NCBI GenBank assembly: GCA_032164245.1
Contig: JAVMKO010000020.1
Coordinates: 8,769,206 to 8,833,205 of the forward strand
Reading direction: 5' to 3'
DNA: 64,000 nt
Source: Sternotherus odoratus
Taxonomy: Eukaryota > Chordata > Testudines > Kinosternidae
Below, in pieces: positions 32,275 through 45,587 of the stretch. Position 1 is the first letter of the stretch. Each line of letters starts with the position of its first letter. Under the pieces are notes generated by a model, which worked only from the letters and a program-made list of their open reading frames with translations, made no database searches and was not told the origin of the DNA. Both the position numbers and the translations under genes were made by a program.

Positions 32275-33080
32275 ACCGGTGTGAATGAGAGGCGCGTGAT
32301 GCCCGGGGTCGCGGGTTCTGAACACTCGAACTCGTGGATTGAAAATCACCATAGCAGCCACACAAATAGGCATGTTTGCCTTTTCATTCTATCAAGGCCG
32401 AATATGGTCTTCTGACCCCTGTCCTATATTTTGGTATAGAAGAGCTGTACACAAAACTCAAGAGGAAATAACATCTCTCATTGCTGATTCTTAGAGGTCC
32501 TGTCCCCCTTCCCCAATCACTCGTTCATTATTTATCGACAGTGAAACAACTTTAAACAGCAGACAGCTCCACATCAGGGATTATTCGGCTTGCCTGAGAG
32601 GTGGCCAACTCCTACTCAGATCTTTTCTCCTCCTATTGTTTAATTAGCTGGTGGCAACATTTGATTTCCTTTGTTTTCCTTCTCAGTTCTTCCCTGGGGG
32701 AGGGGGGGGGCAAAGAGGGCTTGAGGGTACTCCACAGGAAGGAATTCCCAAGTGTGCCTTCCTGGGCTCTTAACAGGGGTTTTAGACTTGAGTGGTGGCA
32801 GCATCTACCCATCCATGGTCAGAGAAAAGCTGTAACCTTGGGAGTTTAATACAAGCCTGGAGTGGCCAGTATTAATTTTTAGAATCCTTGTCGGCCCCCA
32901 CTTCTGCACTCAAAGTACCAGAGTGGGGAATCAGCCTTGGGCATCCAGATGCTTAGAGGGAGGCAGCAGTGTGCATTCCCTGGGGTCTAAACATAGACAC
33001 TCTGGGATCTTTTACAGCAGAAAGTTAGGAGGCGAATGAGTTTAGGCATCTACAAATTAGGTGGTAGCCAAGCAGGAGTT
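32275..33080. other. Spacer with G-run
   Basis: A run of G lies at about 32697-32710. No gene recognised. Confidence 0.5.
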
Positions 33081-33084
33081 TTGT

Positions 33085-33165
33085 GGCCCACAGTGGTGCT
33101 ATACACAGGGATTTAGGTACCTAACTCTGGAGTTTAGATGCCTAAGTTGTTTTGTGGATCGCAGT
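33085..33165. mobile_element. Fragment of TTAGGTACC/TTAGATGCC inverted-repeat element
   Basis: GGGATTTAGGTACCTAACTC and GTTTAGATGCCTAAG are near-complementary words of the same family as 11.98-12.27 kb. Confidence 0.4.
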
Positions 33166-33312
33166 CTTAGCTCTTGTATAGCGCTTTTCATCTACAGATC
33201 TCAAAGCACTTTACAAAGGAATGTGAATATCAATACACCCATTTTACAGCCTGGGAAACTGAGACAGAGAGTGATTAAGGCACCCGTGCCCCTCTCCCAT
33301 TTAGGCACCAAA
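33166..33312 (-). repeat. MIR-like SINE / ancient tail repeat, reverse strand
   Basis: GTATAGCGCTTTTCATCTAC, CTCAAAGCACTTTACAAAGG and CATTTTACAGCCTGGGAAAC then TGAGACAGAGAG read as the reverse complement of a MIR-type tail and core. The same layout recurs at 48690-48905. Confidence 0.65.
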
Positions 33313-33904
33313 ATAGGTATTCAGATTTTCTGAAGGGCTTATTTATGACATCATGGGAGATGCTGGGTCCTGGTTCTGGTTCTTATATAGGTGAGGTGAT
33401 CTTTGTTGAAAAATCCTGGCTCTGAGTATTTAGGTATTTGAAAATCTTCCTTGGGGGTGAGATCCTCAAAGAGATAAACACCTGTGATTTGCTCAGAGGT
33501 AGAGCCTAGAATAAATCCTACATCTCCTGATTCTTAGTCTGACATTTTTTACCCATTGGACAATACTGCCTCAGTGGGTAGGAGAGGAGGAAAGGAGAAA
33601 GTTGGTGATTTATATACTGCTATCAAAAGCTTCATTCTCAATTACCCCTTGTAAGTGAGAGTAGAGTTTGGCCTGTAATTAATAAAGGGCTTTGGAATAT
33701 TTACGGTAGATTTAAGTGTTTATGTGCAAGTCATTTGTAATTTTTTATGCAGCTCTAGCAGTGTGTGCAATGTTTATTTTTTCAGCCAGGGAATATCTTT
33801 GTCAATTTTTCAACAGCACTTTTGTCCAGTTTGAACAGCCAGATCTTAATATTATTTTAACCTAAACTAAGTCACTACGGTTCATATAATTTTCATATAA
33901 GGTT
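33313..33904. other. Spacer without recognised content
   Basis: Nothing named. Confidence 0.5.
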
Positions 33905-33914
33905 CATATCTGGG

Positions 33915-33992
33915 AATTGGTCCTGCTTTGAACAGGGGGTTGGACTAGATGACCTCCTGAGGTCCCTTCCAACACTGATATTCTATGATAAA
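33915..33992 (+). mobile_element. CR1 LINE terminal 78 bases
   Basis: TTGGTCCTGCTTTGAACAGG, GGGTTGGACTAGATGACCTC and TTCCAACACTGATATTCTAT is the classic CR1 3' terminus, little changed. Extreme 5' truncation. Confidence 0.93.
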
Positions 33993-34924
33993 CCCAGTAA
34001 TAGAAATCCACACTCATCTCATGAGGCGTGCTCAAATTCTGATCTAGAAAGCAAGTATTGAGCTGTAGGAGGATTTTGTTCATGTTTTTTATAGTGGGTG
34101 TCTGATGTGCACCCAAACTGGGGGGGTTATGCAACAAGTGAGGCTCATTTTGGTAGCTTCCACTCTGATATTGTAGAGAGCAGAGTGCCACAAACCATCT
34201 GTCTGTTCTTCAGGTCCCTTAATTCTTTCGCAGTAGTATTAGACAAGAGCAGAGGAGGATTTTTTTAGACTCCTCCGGTAGCAGAGAGATCCGCAGTGGA
34301 GCGCCAAAATTTATTATTTAGATAATGGAGTGTGAGCACACTTCACATCTTAGTTAGATTAATGATTCATGCTGCGATGTAGATTGTGAAGCCTCAACAG
34401 GGGAGACCAGAATAGCTCTCCTGATTAACTTCTGAGGCCACAAAATAACGTTACCGTAAATATGTGCCTTCTCAAATACCCTCAGAAAAGATTAATGCCT
34501 CCTGTCTCAGGCCATCTACAAAGCGTATGTGTTTGTGATTCATTTATTGCGGCTGGGAAGAAACTTCTCTAAACAATCTAGTTTATCTAACTCCGCAGTA
34601 AAATAATCTAAAATTCAAACAAGTTCAGTTTTTCCCCCTGAACCATAATTCTTTTCAACTAAGGCAAAGAAATATCTTATTGCCACATGACCAAAGGGGA
34701 TAAAGGAACAAAGTATGTTGACCAACCATTGCCAAATCTTCTGATTATTTTGTTGAGAAACGTAATAGCTGATGGCTTGTCAGTGGTAATCAAGATTTTC
34801 CTGCCAATTCTGGGTGCATGTCGTGGCATATTTCTTTATACACTGCAATTCACAATGATCAACAGGAGAAAATTGTAAATGAATCATTTCTGTCCATTGT
34901 TTGCGAAGCAGGAAATTGAACACT
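33993..34924. other. Repeat-poor stretch
   Basis: No repeat recognised. The part 34320-34620 is AT-rich with many TAAT-type words (GATTAATGATTCATGC, GAAAAGATTAATGCC) and could be conserved regulatory DNA; this is not testable from the sequence alone. Confidence 0.35.
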
Positions 34925-35125
34925 AAGAAATCCTGCATCTCACTTGGACAGAATAAGTCTGGTAGACTGTAGAACAACATCCCAAGGGAAGTAACTGAAG
35001 TATCATCACTTAAAACTAGTCTGGACAAAGCACTAGAAAAATGTGTTATGGGAAACAATCCTGCATAGACCCCAGAGGGGAATGGAGTAGCTGTCTGACA
35101 TGGGCTCAGGGATCCAGAGATGTTG
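34925..35125 (+). mobile_element. CR1-type LINE fragment
   Basis: AACATCCCAAGGGAAGTAAC, ATCATCACTTAAAACTAGTC, TGGACAAAGCACTAGAAAAA and GGGAAACAATCCTGCATAGA follow the CR1 region near the end of ORF2 and start of the 3' UTR. No reading frame survives. Confidence 0.7.
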
Positions 35126-35219
35126 CAGATGGAAGATAAAGCGAGACCCTCCAATCCACACACTCACAGAAGTAGGGAAGCAAAAAAAAAAAAATAGGAA
35201 AGATGTTATTTGACATGTA

Positions 35220-35360
35220 TGTCTGGCCAATTTAGATTGTAATCTCTTCAGGGCAGGGACCGTCCTACTATGTGTATGTACAGCACCTAACACAATGGAG
35301 GACTGACCTTGGTTAGGGCCTCTAGACCTCCTGTCCTCCCCTTAATTATCAATAATAACT
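35220..35360 (+). repeat. Ancient L3/MIR-type 3' tail
   Basis: TAGATTGTAATCTCTTCAGG, GCAGGGACCGTCC, ATGTACAGCACCTAACACAA and TTAATTATCAATAATAACTG are in the order of the widespread amniote tail repeat. A second copy is at 42350-42440. Confidence 0.6.
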
Positions 35361-35860
35361 GAAGTTGTCTCTCAGCTCATTATATTCCCTTGCATTTTAG
35401 CCTAGTTCCGTGTGAACTGACAGCACCTACCAAGTATTACAGTTTTCTTTATATGGTAGCCGTTTGCAGGAGTTGCTTGCCACATGCAAGCGAGCATTAA
35501 AATTAGATTTAAAAACCCAAACTGCAGTATAGTGCCATAACTTAGAGAAACTACTTCTTAAAAAGAAAAGAGGTGCTTTCTGTGATTTCATCAGTCAGAG
35601 GCAAGGGCATCCCATAGCCAAAATGCCATAATAAACAGAGAGAGAAAGACACAGAGAGAGAGAACACACTCAGTCTCTTTAGCTCTTCGAAAAGCTCAAG
35701 AGTGCGCTTGATTACTGTATATAAATATCTTTACAGGGAGAAAATATCAGGGACTAATGGGCTCATTATCCCTATCTCTGTTAAGTTAAAACTGGAAGTT
35801 AGTCAGGCAAATTCAAATTAGAAATAAGGCCGAAATTATTATTATTTAACAGTGATGGTG
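35361..35860. other. Spacer; GA-rich piece
   Basis: A GA-rich tract (AGAGAGAAAGACACAGAGAG) lies at about 35636-35665. No gene. Confidence 0.55.
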
Positions 35861-35864
35861 ATTA

Positions 35865-36015
35865 TCTATTGGAACAAACTACCATAGGTAGTGGTGGATT
35901 CTCCATCTCCTGAAGTCATCGGCTCTAGACTGGATGCCTTTCTGGAGGATATGCTTTAGTTAATTCCAAGTTATTGGGCTCAATACAGGAGTAACGAGGA
36001 TGCCTTAATTATCTC
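35865..36015 (+). mobile_element. CR1-type LINE fragment
   Basis: AGGTAGTGGTGGATTCTCCA, TCTAGACTGGATGCCTTTCT and GATATGCTTTAGTTAATTCC, then CAATACAGGAGTAACGAGG, match a CR1 subfamily just before the 3' end. It stops before the terminal GGCCAGAAGGGAC-type block. Confidence 0.8.
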
Positions 36016-36880
36016 TTTTGTCCTTCAAATCAGTAAATCAGAGTCTGAGCAGTGCCTTTTCCTGAGCTGCATGCCCGCAGGGCCAGACACCCCATTTAAA
36101 AGAGCAAGGGACGTATTAGAAGCTCAGTGTGAGATTTCAGAATTGGTGGTTACTGGGGTTTAAAAGTTAACACCAAACCATTAGTAAGTGATAGAAGGGC
36201 TTTAGGACAAAGTATGTCAATATGTAGAAGGTCTCCTTCTGTAATACCGGTTCGCGTGTTCAACATTTGTAAGGTCAGTAGCCAGATAGCATCAGGTTTG
36301 GTAGGACAGAGGTAAGCCTGGGTCTAAAAGGACAAAGGTATCCTTTAATGAGGTGTAGTTGAGAGACCTGGATACAAGGTGTCCCATCTGTGTCACTCTG
36401 ATTGCAACAGACGTCGAGTTGCTTCCAACGAAAACCCCTTTGTTGGCTCTGTGCAGTCTTAGGGTGACAGAATTTGTTCTGCAACAGCTTAGAAGGCATG
36501 AATCATTCAGTCTCAGTGGCGTCTTCCCTTGCTAGTTTATTAGCATCTTACCCTCGCAGGTCACACTTCTAATCTGTCACAGCACAGCGTGGTATCAGCT
36601 GATCGATATTGAACTTTACAGGCTGTTAGTGGGCGGTCAGTCACTCACTCAGGTGTGATTGGAGGAGCTCACTGGTCCATACAAGTTGCTGTAAACGCTC
36701 TTTCTGTGAATATAATGAGTATGCATTGTTCTGCCGCTCTCATTAATGACAGCAAAATAAATCAACAGCTGTTCCCTCTGTGTTTAACATCTCCTCGTTT
36801 AATAAAAGGAGCTGGGAGGTCCCGGCAAATCCCAAATACTCAGCCGGCTGTTGAGAAGCAACCCAGTCTGTTGTTGCTGC
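36016..36880. other. Spacer without recognised repeat
   Basis: Nothing recognised on either strand. Composition is mixed and single-copy-looking. Confidence 0.45.
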
Positions 36881-36884
36881 TGTT

Positions 36885-36985
36885 ATTTATTTAGTATTGC
36901 AGTAGCACCCCCTGGGAGCCTGTGTCATGGACCAGGGACCCATTGTTCTAGGCATTGTACAAAAAGGCTGTGCTAGAAATTAGAG
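36885..36985 (+). repeat. Ancient amniote interspersed repeat fragment
   Basis: TTTAGTATTGCAGTAGCACC, GTCATGGACCAGGGACCCAT and CTAGGCATTGTACAAAAAGG are well preserved. Same family as 6.24, 41.62 and 45.70 kb. Confidence 0.7.
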
Positions 36986-36989
36986 TCTG

Positions 36990-37095
36990 GGCCTGGCGGC
37001 GCCCTAAATTGGGTTTTATTCCCTGCTATGCTGCCAACTTGTGGGCCAGTCACCTCACCTCTTAGTTTTCCCATCTGCATGAAGGAAGGATTAAC
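36990..37095 (+). repeat. MIR-like SINE core
   Basis: TTGGGTTTTATTCCCTGCTA, GGCCAGTCACCTCACCTCTT and AGTTTTCCCATCTGCATGAA are the middle and CORE region. It follows the previous repeat directly. Confidence 0.6.
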
Positions 37096-37099
37096 ACCT

Positions 37100-40000
37100 T
37101 CCAGGCGTAGTATGGACATTAAGATCTTGATCCTGCACCTCTTTAAGCAAATGCTAAAGCTCCTATTAGACACTCGTTCATTAACGGTTGTAAAACACTC
37201 TGCAGTCTTTGGATGGAGGGCACCAAAGCAGGGTAATGTGTTCATTACTCAGCTATGCCCATGAATTCCCCTGACCCATGTGGCGGCTCATTCGTCGGCT
37301 TTGTACGTTTTTATTAGCAGTGCTGAACTTCCATCTTCTTCTCTTCCTGTGCCTGCACCTTGCCTGAGATCCTGTATTAAACTGCAAAGTTCAACCCCAG
37401 AGGGTAAGCTTGAAGTTCTGTGTTTTTAAATGTAGGTTTATTCCTGCAGCCCATTCTAGGATCACATCACATATTAGATCAGCCTTATGGGAGTCAAGCA
37501 CTGACGTATGACATTTATGTTTGACCCAAAAAGACTTTTTCTATTTTTATTTTTCAGCATGGCCAGTGAACCAAAAATCAGCCATTCACACACCTCTAGT
37601 CTGAATGCACATTTACAAGCCATCAGACAAAAGGCAGTGTAACTAAATTTTTCATAAATATCCAAGCCAACATCTACATAGCCTAATGCTTTGCTAACAA
37701 TGATTGGCATATTAAATTTGAAAGAATTTAAATACACTACTTATGTTCTTTACCTTCAACAGTTCGCTCACTGAAACAATTACACGAAACGGATCCATTT
37801 CACTTTTGTTTCTAGTCAGTTTCACTTTCCAGTTCCCGTGAACTTGCCCTGTGCTATGATCAGGTACTAGGTCGCATATGGATTTCAAAAAACCTAATTT
37901 CCCTGAATTTGGGTTTTGTATGAAAACATCTCTTTTCACAAAAATATAGATTTCATACAATCCAATTTTTCATTGGATCTAAAATGGTAGTGTCCCTTTA
38001 AAATGAAACTTGGGATGTTCGGTACTTGGCTGTCCATTCCTTCTCAAAGATTATTTGGTCTTCTAATAAAGAAACGATAGAAATACTCATTTATGTGTTG
38101 TAAATATGCTACAACAGTAGCTAAATCCTTTCTGAATGTGTAACCCACACACCTGCTGCGTGTAGTGTGGGGTCCCATCTAGGGGCCCTGAAGCAAGAGA
38201 TAAAATGAGTCTGTTCTACAGCCTTAGCTAACAAGTAGTTGGATTTTGACTCATGCACTTAGCTCCAGAGGTCCCAGGTTTGATCCTGCCTGCCAATGAT
38301 CGGGGTACAAATGCTACTAGGAGGCAGTACTCTAATGGAAATGCTGTCTTTATCACAGTACAGATTTGCCCTGCCCTAGTGACTGGGTTATGCTAAACAT
38401 TTTCTGTTTTGTATTGGCTGGAACAATGATGACATGAGCCTCACCCTGTGACACGGCAAGAAATAACCCATAGGCACAAGCCGCATAAATCGTACTCATG
38501 ATTTCTTTTCAGTTACCACGAGCTTGAAGGAAACAATATCACCTCAATAAACATCGAGGAAAAGAGTTGGACAAGACAAGAAAAATCCTGCTTGGAGTCC
38601 TAGACTTTCTCCATGTTTTCTTGCCAAAGCAAATAGAACCAAATGTCAGTCATTAACCAAATCTAGACTTTTCTCTGATGCTGTAGGCGATTCAATTATG
38701 TAGCCTAATTAGTTTAGGGAAGAGCGTGAAGGGGGAACTACTATACTTTCTTGCCACAGCAACTTGGCATGGCTGCTGAAGACTAAAGCAGAGGAATCAG
38801 TAATACAAGAGGATGTTCAGCTATTCTTTTCAATCACTTTTGTATTACTGAAAGCCCTTTAGCTAGAACAATCAACAATGAAAGCACCGCTTCTTGCTAT
38901 TCAGATAATAGGTACAAATTTTTAAAAAATCATTTCATGGTGAATGAACAGTCAACTCGTTTCGTGACTATGTAGTATAAAGACGCTGCAAGCCTTGAAC
39001 TGAAACTGGGGGGGAAAAAGCTGAAGGGAAAGATGGGATGGCTTTGTTGCTTTATTCCACAATCTGTAGAATATTTCACCAACACAGCATGAATTTGGAA
39101 AGTCCCTGAAACAATGGGCAGGTTTTGGTTCCAATTTAGTTAGCATAACCAATTAATATTTATCCAAACACATGATAAAGTAAATGCAATGGATTTCAGG
39201 TTTACTCAGGCCAGATCTGCATCTGGTTTGCTCGTACAGTGGTACAAACAAACCCTTCCTAGTATAGACACACACATGCTGGCATAAAATTGCTTTTTGC
39301 CGCTATAGTTTTTCCAGCTCATCAGGCCCTATGGTCTTTTGCAAAGAATAGCTCTCCTCCACGCACAAAAAAAGTCACATCTCTTGTAGGCCCCTGAATG
39401 GAATTGAGAAGCAGTGAGTTCTAGTATTCAGACCTCTGATTTTGGTGGCAGAGGGGAACAAAAATATCATAATACAGGCTGAGATTTTCAACAGAGGTTC
39501 CCAAATCCCAGCCCTTTCTCCCTTTGACACCTTCTGAAAATGCCAGAAAACATCTTCCGATTCCCCTTTTCAGAAAGAAAATTCAAAGCCCTCTTGACTG
39601 CCATGTGCCATATCTTGCCGATGGGACTTTTTTAATCAACCCGCATTAAACCTGCATTTTGAAACCACCCTTTATCTCAGCAGTGCCATGAGTTTGTCTC
39701 AATGTTCAGCTAAATAGGTTTAATTATTAAAAATCCAAAGGGAGAATTCTTCAGGACATTGAGTATCCAGTAATAACTGGCTAACCACACTGATAAGGAG
39801 ACATAGGGGAAACGCCATAGGAGAGCCATCTCTTTACAACTTCAGCCACAACTGACAAGGTCACCGTTTCCTGACTTTATTATAGAAGGCTGCTCCCCAT
39901 CCCTATGGGAAGGTGGCATTGGGGTGGTTGGTGGAGCAATGGCAAGCCATGGAGGGAAATTATTAGATCAGATCCATGAGTATGTAGATCCAGTGGCCCT

Positions 40001-41615
40001 GACAGGCTGAGCGAGTGAATCACAGGAGGGTAGGATTACTATAGATCAGTGATTGGACCAGAATCAGGTAACACGCCCCTACACCCCAGTCTTAAGCTTT
40101 ACACAGGAACTGCGAATGAAATGAATTTCCTCCTAGTAGGCAGAAATAGTGGTTATTGAAAACAATGGCAGCCAAAGGTGAGAGCTTTACTGTGAATTGG
40201 AATTTAGCAGCATATACAACCTAAGCTCCCTTCAGATCAAATTCAGATCACATAACTAGGCATAACAAAGGAAGGACTTTGCTCAGAGGCACTGTCTGCA
40301 TGGGAGAGGCCGTTTGTTTCAGAAACTCACCTGATCATCGTGCACTGGAGATTCCCATATCAGTGCACGCTACTATGTAACCACTTACATATGTGGGGTG
40401 CTCTAGCTACAAGAGGCAAGGAAGCAAACAATATCTGGGCTCTAGTCCATTTGCTCTCCACAGATCGTTTGTCTTGAACATACGTATTTATCTGTGAGGC
40501 TTCTGCAGAAGTTTAGATGAGAGACAACAAACAGATAAGGGAGTAACCATGAAACAATTTGCATTTGTGCAGTAAGCAATAATCTCAGTCAAATATACAG
40601 CACTACATAATTTAGTACAGAATGTACCGTAAGAATGGCTGGGATAAATAAGCTACCACCAGATATGGATTTGCTGCAAAACTAGACATTGGTGTCAAGG
40701 TTTACAAAATCTTTCTACTAGCTTACTCCTCTCCCCTGAAGTTTGGGTGTATATAATTAATGAGTGGGCAAGAGTTTAAGCCCCTAAAATATTCTTGTTT
40801 CTGTGATGCGAACTGATACGTTGAAGGACTCAGAGAGGAATTCTATCCACAATACCCACGGACAGCACATCACAATTATCCGATTGCACTATGGGAAATG
40901 GGAGGGCATTACCTTTACCTGAAACAGTCTATATTGGACATTTGCAGCCTGGCTGGTGCAATCCTCTATGATCCAGTGTGGCCCATAATTTGTTTTGGAA
41001 TATGCTGGCAACTCTTCTGTGTGTGTGTGTGTGTGTAATAAATCTAAAATAAGAGTGATGCATCATGGCTTGCAAGCCTAATGCCTAATATATGTTGATG
41101 ACACATAACAGTGACACATCGACCAAGAATACTTATAAAGACGCAGACGAGTGAACAGTAACATCAAGCTTGACTGCTAGCTAGAAAACCATCTATTAAT
41201 GTGTAATTGTTGGACATGAGTCAATACAGAGCAGCCCATTAAATCCCAAATATAGTTTACCATGCATACTAGAATGGTGACCTGCCTGGCGCTTTCCAGA
41301 ATAGTTATATTTTAACATCCTATTCTGGTGGCATATTATTCTTTTGTGGCAACAGTAGCAGGTGTGTGTCTGATGGATTAAGCTAACAGGCCATAACTTT
41401 CATTGTGTCCTAGTGCTGCTAATGATCTCATTAATATAGTAAAAAGACACTTGAAGCTACAAGTGGAAAACAAGTAAATCAATATGAGTTTCGATTTGTT
41501 TGTGTTAGATTTCTTTTCACCTGTTTCTGTTTCTATTAATAGAGACCATGCTAAATTATCATGTTCTATAAATAGAAACAAAAAGTATAAAAAGACACAA
41601 TAGATGGCAAAGGAA
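37100..41615. other. Longest repeat-poor interval (~4.5 kb)
   Basis: I recognise only a (TG)n run at 41019-41036 and a possible decayed GTCTACA-type element at about 39205-39330 (CAGGCCAGATCTGCATCTGG with TAGTATAGACACAC). No exon-like frame: frames are under 95 codons with no domain. This is the part of the window most likely to hold old single-copy or regulatory sequence. Confidence 0.5.
41019..41036. repeat. (TG)n microsatellite
   Basis: Nine TG units in a row. Confidence 0.95.
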
Positions 41616-41619
41616 GTAG

Positions 41620-41770
41620 TATTTTATTTGTATTCTAGTACCATCTAGAAGCCAAGACCCCATTGTGCTAGGTTCTGTACAAACATATAACAAAGAGAGT
41701 ATGCTGACTCCAGAGAGTTTATAGTCTATGTGAAAGAGAAACCTGTATCCTCTCTCAAACTGTAGTGGGA
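41620..41770 (+). repeat. Ancient amniote interspersed repeat fragment
   Basis: TTTATTTGTATTCTAGTACC, AAGACCCCATTGTGCTAGGT, TCTGTACAAACATATAACAA and GAGTTTATAGTCTATG share order with 36.9 kb. Confidence 0.7.
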
Positions 41771-41774
41771 GCTT

Positions 41775-42220
41775 CAATCACTGGATTGTAATTTTAGCTT
41801 TAAAATGAGGCTACATTAGTATACATTAGCCTGCATTTTATTTTCATTATTCACAGATAAATATCTAAAGACTATATTTTAAGTTTGATTTGCCACCTTA
41901 AAGATAGGATTCAAGTAGGGAACTGTGATTAATGGAAAGAGAAATGCCTTCGACTAATTGAGGGCATAAGAGATCATTTGGCTCAGAGAACTGCCTTTGC
42001 TTAATTATTTTCCACACAGCAGGGAGAGGCTATTCAAGCTGTAAGACTTGAAATCTGTTCTTAGAAAGTATGGTATTTCAGTAGTCCTCTTTATTACTGT
42101 AGTTTAATGTGTGAGTATGGGGGAGGGTTCTCTTTCCCTTTTAATATGTTCTTTAAAGACACAATGAAGAGATTAATTGAGGGATTAAACAAGAGTTTTC
42201 ATGAATGTGTATGGAAATAA
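41775..42220. other. Spacer without recognised content
   Basis: Nothing named. Confidence 0.5.
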
Positions 42221-42224
42221 ATGT

Positions 42225-42440
42225 ACATTGGGAGAGGCTTAGTGGCTAAGCCCCTAGATTGAGAGTAGACTGTGCCCCTGACCTGCTCAGAATCTTGGGC
42301 AGGTCTCACTTCAATTCTCTGCCTCGGTTTCCCTGCCCGCCATTTGTCCATCTTGTCTATTTAGATTGCAGGCCGTCTGGGGCAGGGACTGGTTCTGTCT
42401 ATGTGTCTGTGTAATGTCTAGCACAATAGGTAATGGACTT
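42225..42440 (+). repeat. MIR-like SINE with ancient tail
   Basis: GGAGAGGCTTAGTGGCTAAG (head), ATCTTGGGCAGGTCTCACTT, CTCTGCCTCGGTTTCCCTGC, then the tail ATTTAGATTGCAGGCCGTCT and GGGGCAGGGACTGG, AATGTCTAGCACAATAGG. It shows the tail family of 35.2 kb joined to a SINE body. Confidence 0.7.
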
Positions 42441-42444
42441 CCCC

Positions 42445-45400
42445 ATCCCCATTAACTGGGTTGCAGGTGGGTGTGGTTTGAGAGAGAGGCTGGGCGAATA
42501 GAATCAAAATGGGTATTATTGTGGTGGGTGGTGCTGTCTGAGGCCAGCTCTAGGGCAAGCCGGCATTGCTGTATTTAGGGTTCCGGCTGCAGTCGAAGTT
42601 GGTTGTCTAAAAATCCAGTGTGATCTCACCTCATTCCTTCGGATCCCCCTCGTGTTACAAAAACCATAATCTGAGAAAATAGAGAAGCCGCCTCTTGGCA
42701 CAGTAAAGTCACGTGCACAGTTTAATTAGAGATAAAATAGTATTCAAAAGCCGGCCTTGGTGTCTCTGCCTAGGAGTGTTACTAACAGAGCTGTGAAATA
42801 TATCCACAGAGGAAAAACAATGAAATGAATTGATGTTGTTGTTGAATTATTTATAAACCGATCTAGTTCCTAGATTCATCGAGTTTAAAGGCCAGAAGGG
42901 ATTCACTGGAATTGGTCACATGATGAGGAAAGGTCACATGATGCAAGTCATGTGACATTTGTGTTCCTCATTGGCTATTCCAATCCCAGGTCTATTGCAT
43001 GAAGGGCCTTAAGCCTTGAGAGTTTCATAAGGGGATCTGAACTCCTGTTACTCTATAATCAAGCTAATGTCAAGTCAGATATGAAGGAAAGTCTACACAT
43101 GACAGAGCAGACATAGGATGTTTGATGAACATTTTAAACTCTAAATCATTCAGGATGTGTGTCAGTTTCATCTGTGCAGTTTCCAATAATGAAGTGTCCG
43201 AAATTGGCATTTAATCAGTAACATTATGAAAGTGATGCTCAGTTTATCAAAGGATAATAAATGCTGGTCATTAAATTTGTTTTTCAAAAAGTTAATTGCT
43301 AATTAGTGCATTAACTATGCAATACACAGAAACAGACCTAAGGCAGAATTACTGCATCAAGCCAGAGTGCTATTTTCAAGGTCCATCTATGTTTCCGTTA
43401 TAAAAATAGAAATTAGCAGATACCTGCATAATACAACCAGCTCCGGTATCTGGTTAGAATAGGGAGAATTGGCTACAATAACAAAAATTGGCTTAGCTCC
43501 TGTCCAGATCTTGAACTGTACTAAACCTCTAATCTTTGGAATCTTCAGCTAATTCCAAAATCATTCTAGGTCTCATGTTTTAACTGGTTTCCCACTTTTC
43601 CTTTTCTTCTTGATGATGTGATCCCACCCACATACTCCCAAAAGGAGGAGTCTTACTTGTACTGAAATTCATCTTGGATGTTCTACAGAAGATTTACAGC
43701 TGTTCTGGAGGCGGAGAGGGCTGTGGGAGACTTGACGCTCACCCAAGAATGCCAGGCAAGTGCTGGATATAGCAGCTTGTCATAGTTCAGGGGAAGAAAA
43801 TGCCAGACACCATCCTTAATTATCCCTGATGGTCTGAGGCCAGCTGGAAAAGGAGATGGAGTCTTGAGGGATTATGGTAGTGGAGGGAATGGACTTACTC
43901 TGATGAAAGGGAGAAGGACCGGCTGGGTTGGTATTAGGGGAAGATGGGATAGAAAACAGGAGAACTGAAAAGGATGATCAAAGTTCAGATAAACAGCCAA
44001 ACATTCCCTTGATAACCTTTCCAAACCAGTGAACCTTCTCAGGTTCACACCCACCACAAATGCCCAAAGATATCTGGACCTCTCTGGCATATGGACAGGC
44101 TGGAATCAATCTCTTACATTCTAAAACAACTCCTGTTGAAAGTAATTGCGAAGAGTATGCCCCTACCGAAAAAAAGCTCTTAAGACATCCAGATAGATGT
44201 TAACTGTAGATGATTAACCCCAAATGGCATCTCTTGCACTGGAGTCCATTCTTTTTTCGGAAGCATTTAGGTGGGGTTTTTTTTACAAAAATAGATTTTA
44301 ATCCATCTGATCCTCATTTATGTGCTGAAGCTAACTAATCTGAGATTATGTCTTCCTGTTTATCATATCCTTAATGATATATTTCCTTCTCCCAAGAAGC
44401 TCTTGGGCACGCAGTCCCTTGCCTCTTTCCGCCTTTGCCACTGGCTTATCTCCCTTATGAATAATATGTTTACTTGCAGTATGGTATTCAGCTGTTAGAT
44501 GTCTCTACTTGCTAGATGGAATTCTAGACAGAGTATGGTCATTGGTAAACAAGGAAGGAAAAGCTGGAACTTGATCTGCGTAGAAGCCTATTTCTTTGTA
44601 GTTTGTTCATTTTTTAGTACAATAAATTCCTCCTCTTCAGGGTGGTCTATAGTTCCATATATTGCGATAACATCCCAGAAAGTCTAGAGCCTCTTCACCT
44701 AAACAATCAGATTTTATATAGCAAATGCAGAACACTTACATTTAACAGGGTTTAGTCTCTAGACTCATACATTTGACTATGATTATTACATTCATTTCTA
44801 GTTAAGTATGATTTTGACCTTACAATATTTGAAGTGTCACCAAAGCATCTCAGAGTATATTTGCTTAATGCCTTCTTCAAGTTTCTCCCTTCTCATTTCA
44901 ACTCACTGCTTATCCCCTTATGTTTTTCCCTTAGATCTGAATTTTATAATATTCTTATGGAGCTAGGTTATTCATCATGGTGATATAAAATCTATTTTGA
45001 AAGGCCGCCAAGTGAAAGTTTAATCAAAGGCTATATGAAGCTGAAAGACTGGCCTCATTAAGTGATCAATATCCATTGATGGTCAGAACCTGCAGAAGAA
45101 AATAGTTCTCTTTGTTTTTTTCTTTTTTGTGGTAAAAGTTTGAGCTGAGATGTGTAAAGTGATTTAGAGATGTTAGATAATCTGCCTCCTGCATACATCT
45201 CAATCTGATCTCTTACAATTAGAGATTGATTTAACTAGGGGCACCAGGCTTTAATAGCCCTTGGAGGATTTTTGTTATTATTTATAATAACTCTGAATCA
45301 GAACTGCGTGCTGATGCTATCCTGTGAAAAGAAAAGCTAAACTAGAAAGAATTAAGTGTCACGTATAATTTGTTCTCTTATATCACTGACATGTTTCACT

Positions 45401-45585
45401 CAGCTGTCAAATATGTTAAAGAATCAAGACCATTCTGACATTATTTGGGGGAGATTGTCTGCTTCATTGGCAATGGGATACAGTCTTTCACTTCCAAGGC
45501 TAATAGTTAAAATGTTCATAATTACAGCTATGGAAAGCTCTGGTTCTGTGGTCTAAATTTGCTTGTGTTACTCCTGTGGTTTGTA
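42445..45585. other. Repeat-poor spacer
   Basis: A ~35-base CR1-type scrap (GTTTAAAGGCCAGAAGGGAT) is at 42881-42905. Otherwise no repeat or gene recognised over about 3 kb. Confidence 0.5.
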
Positions 45586-45587
45586 AT

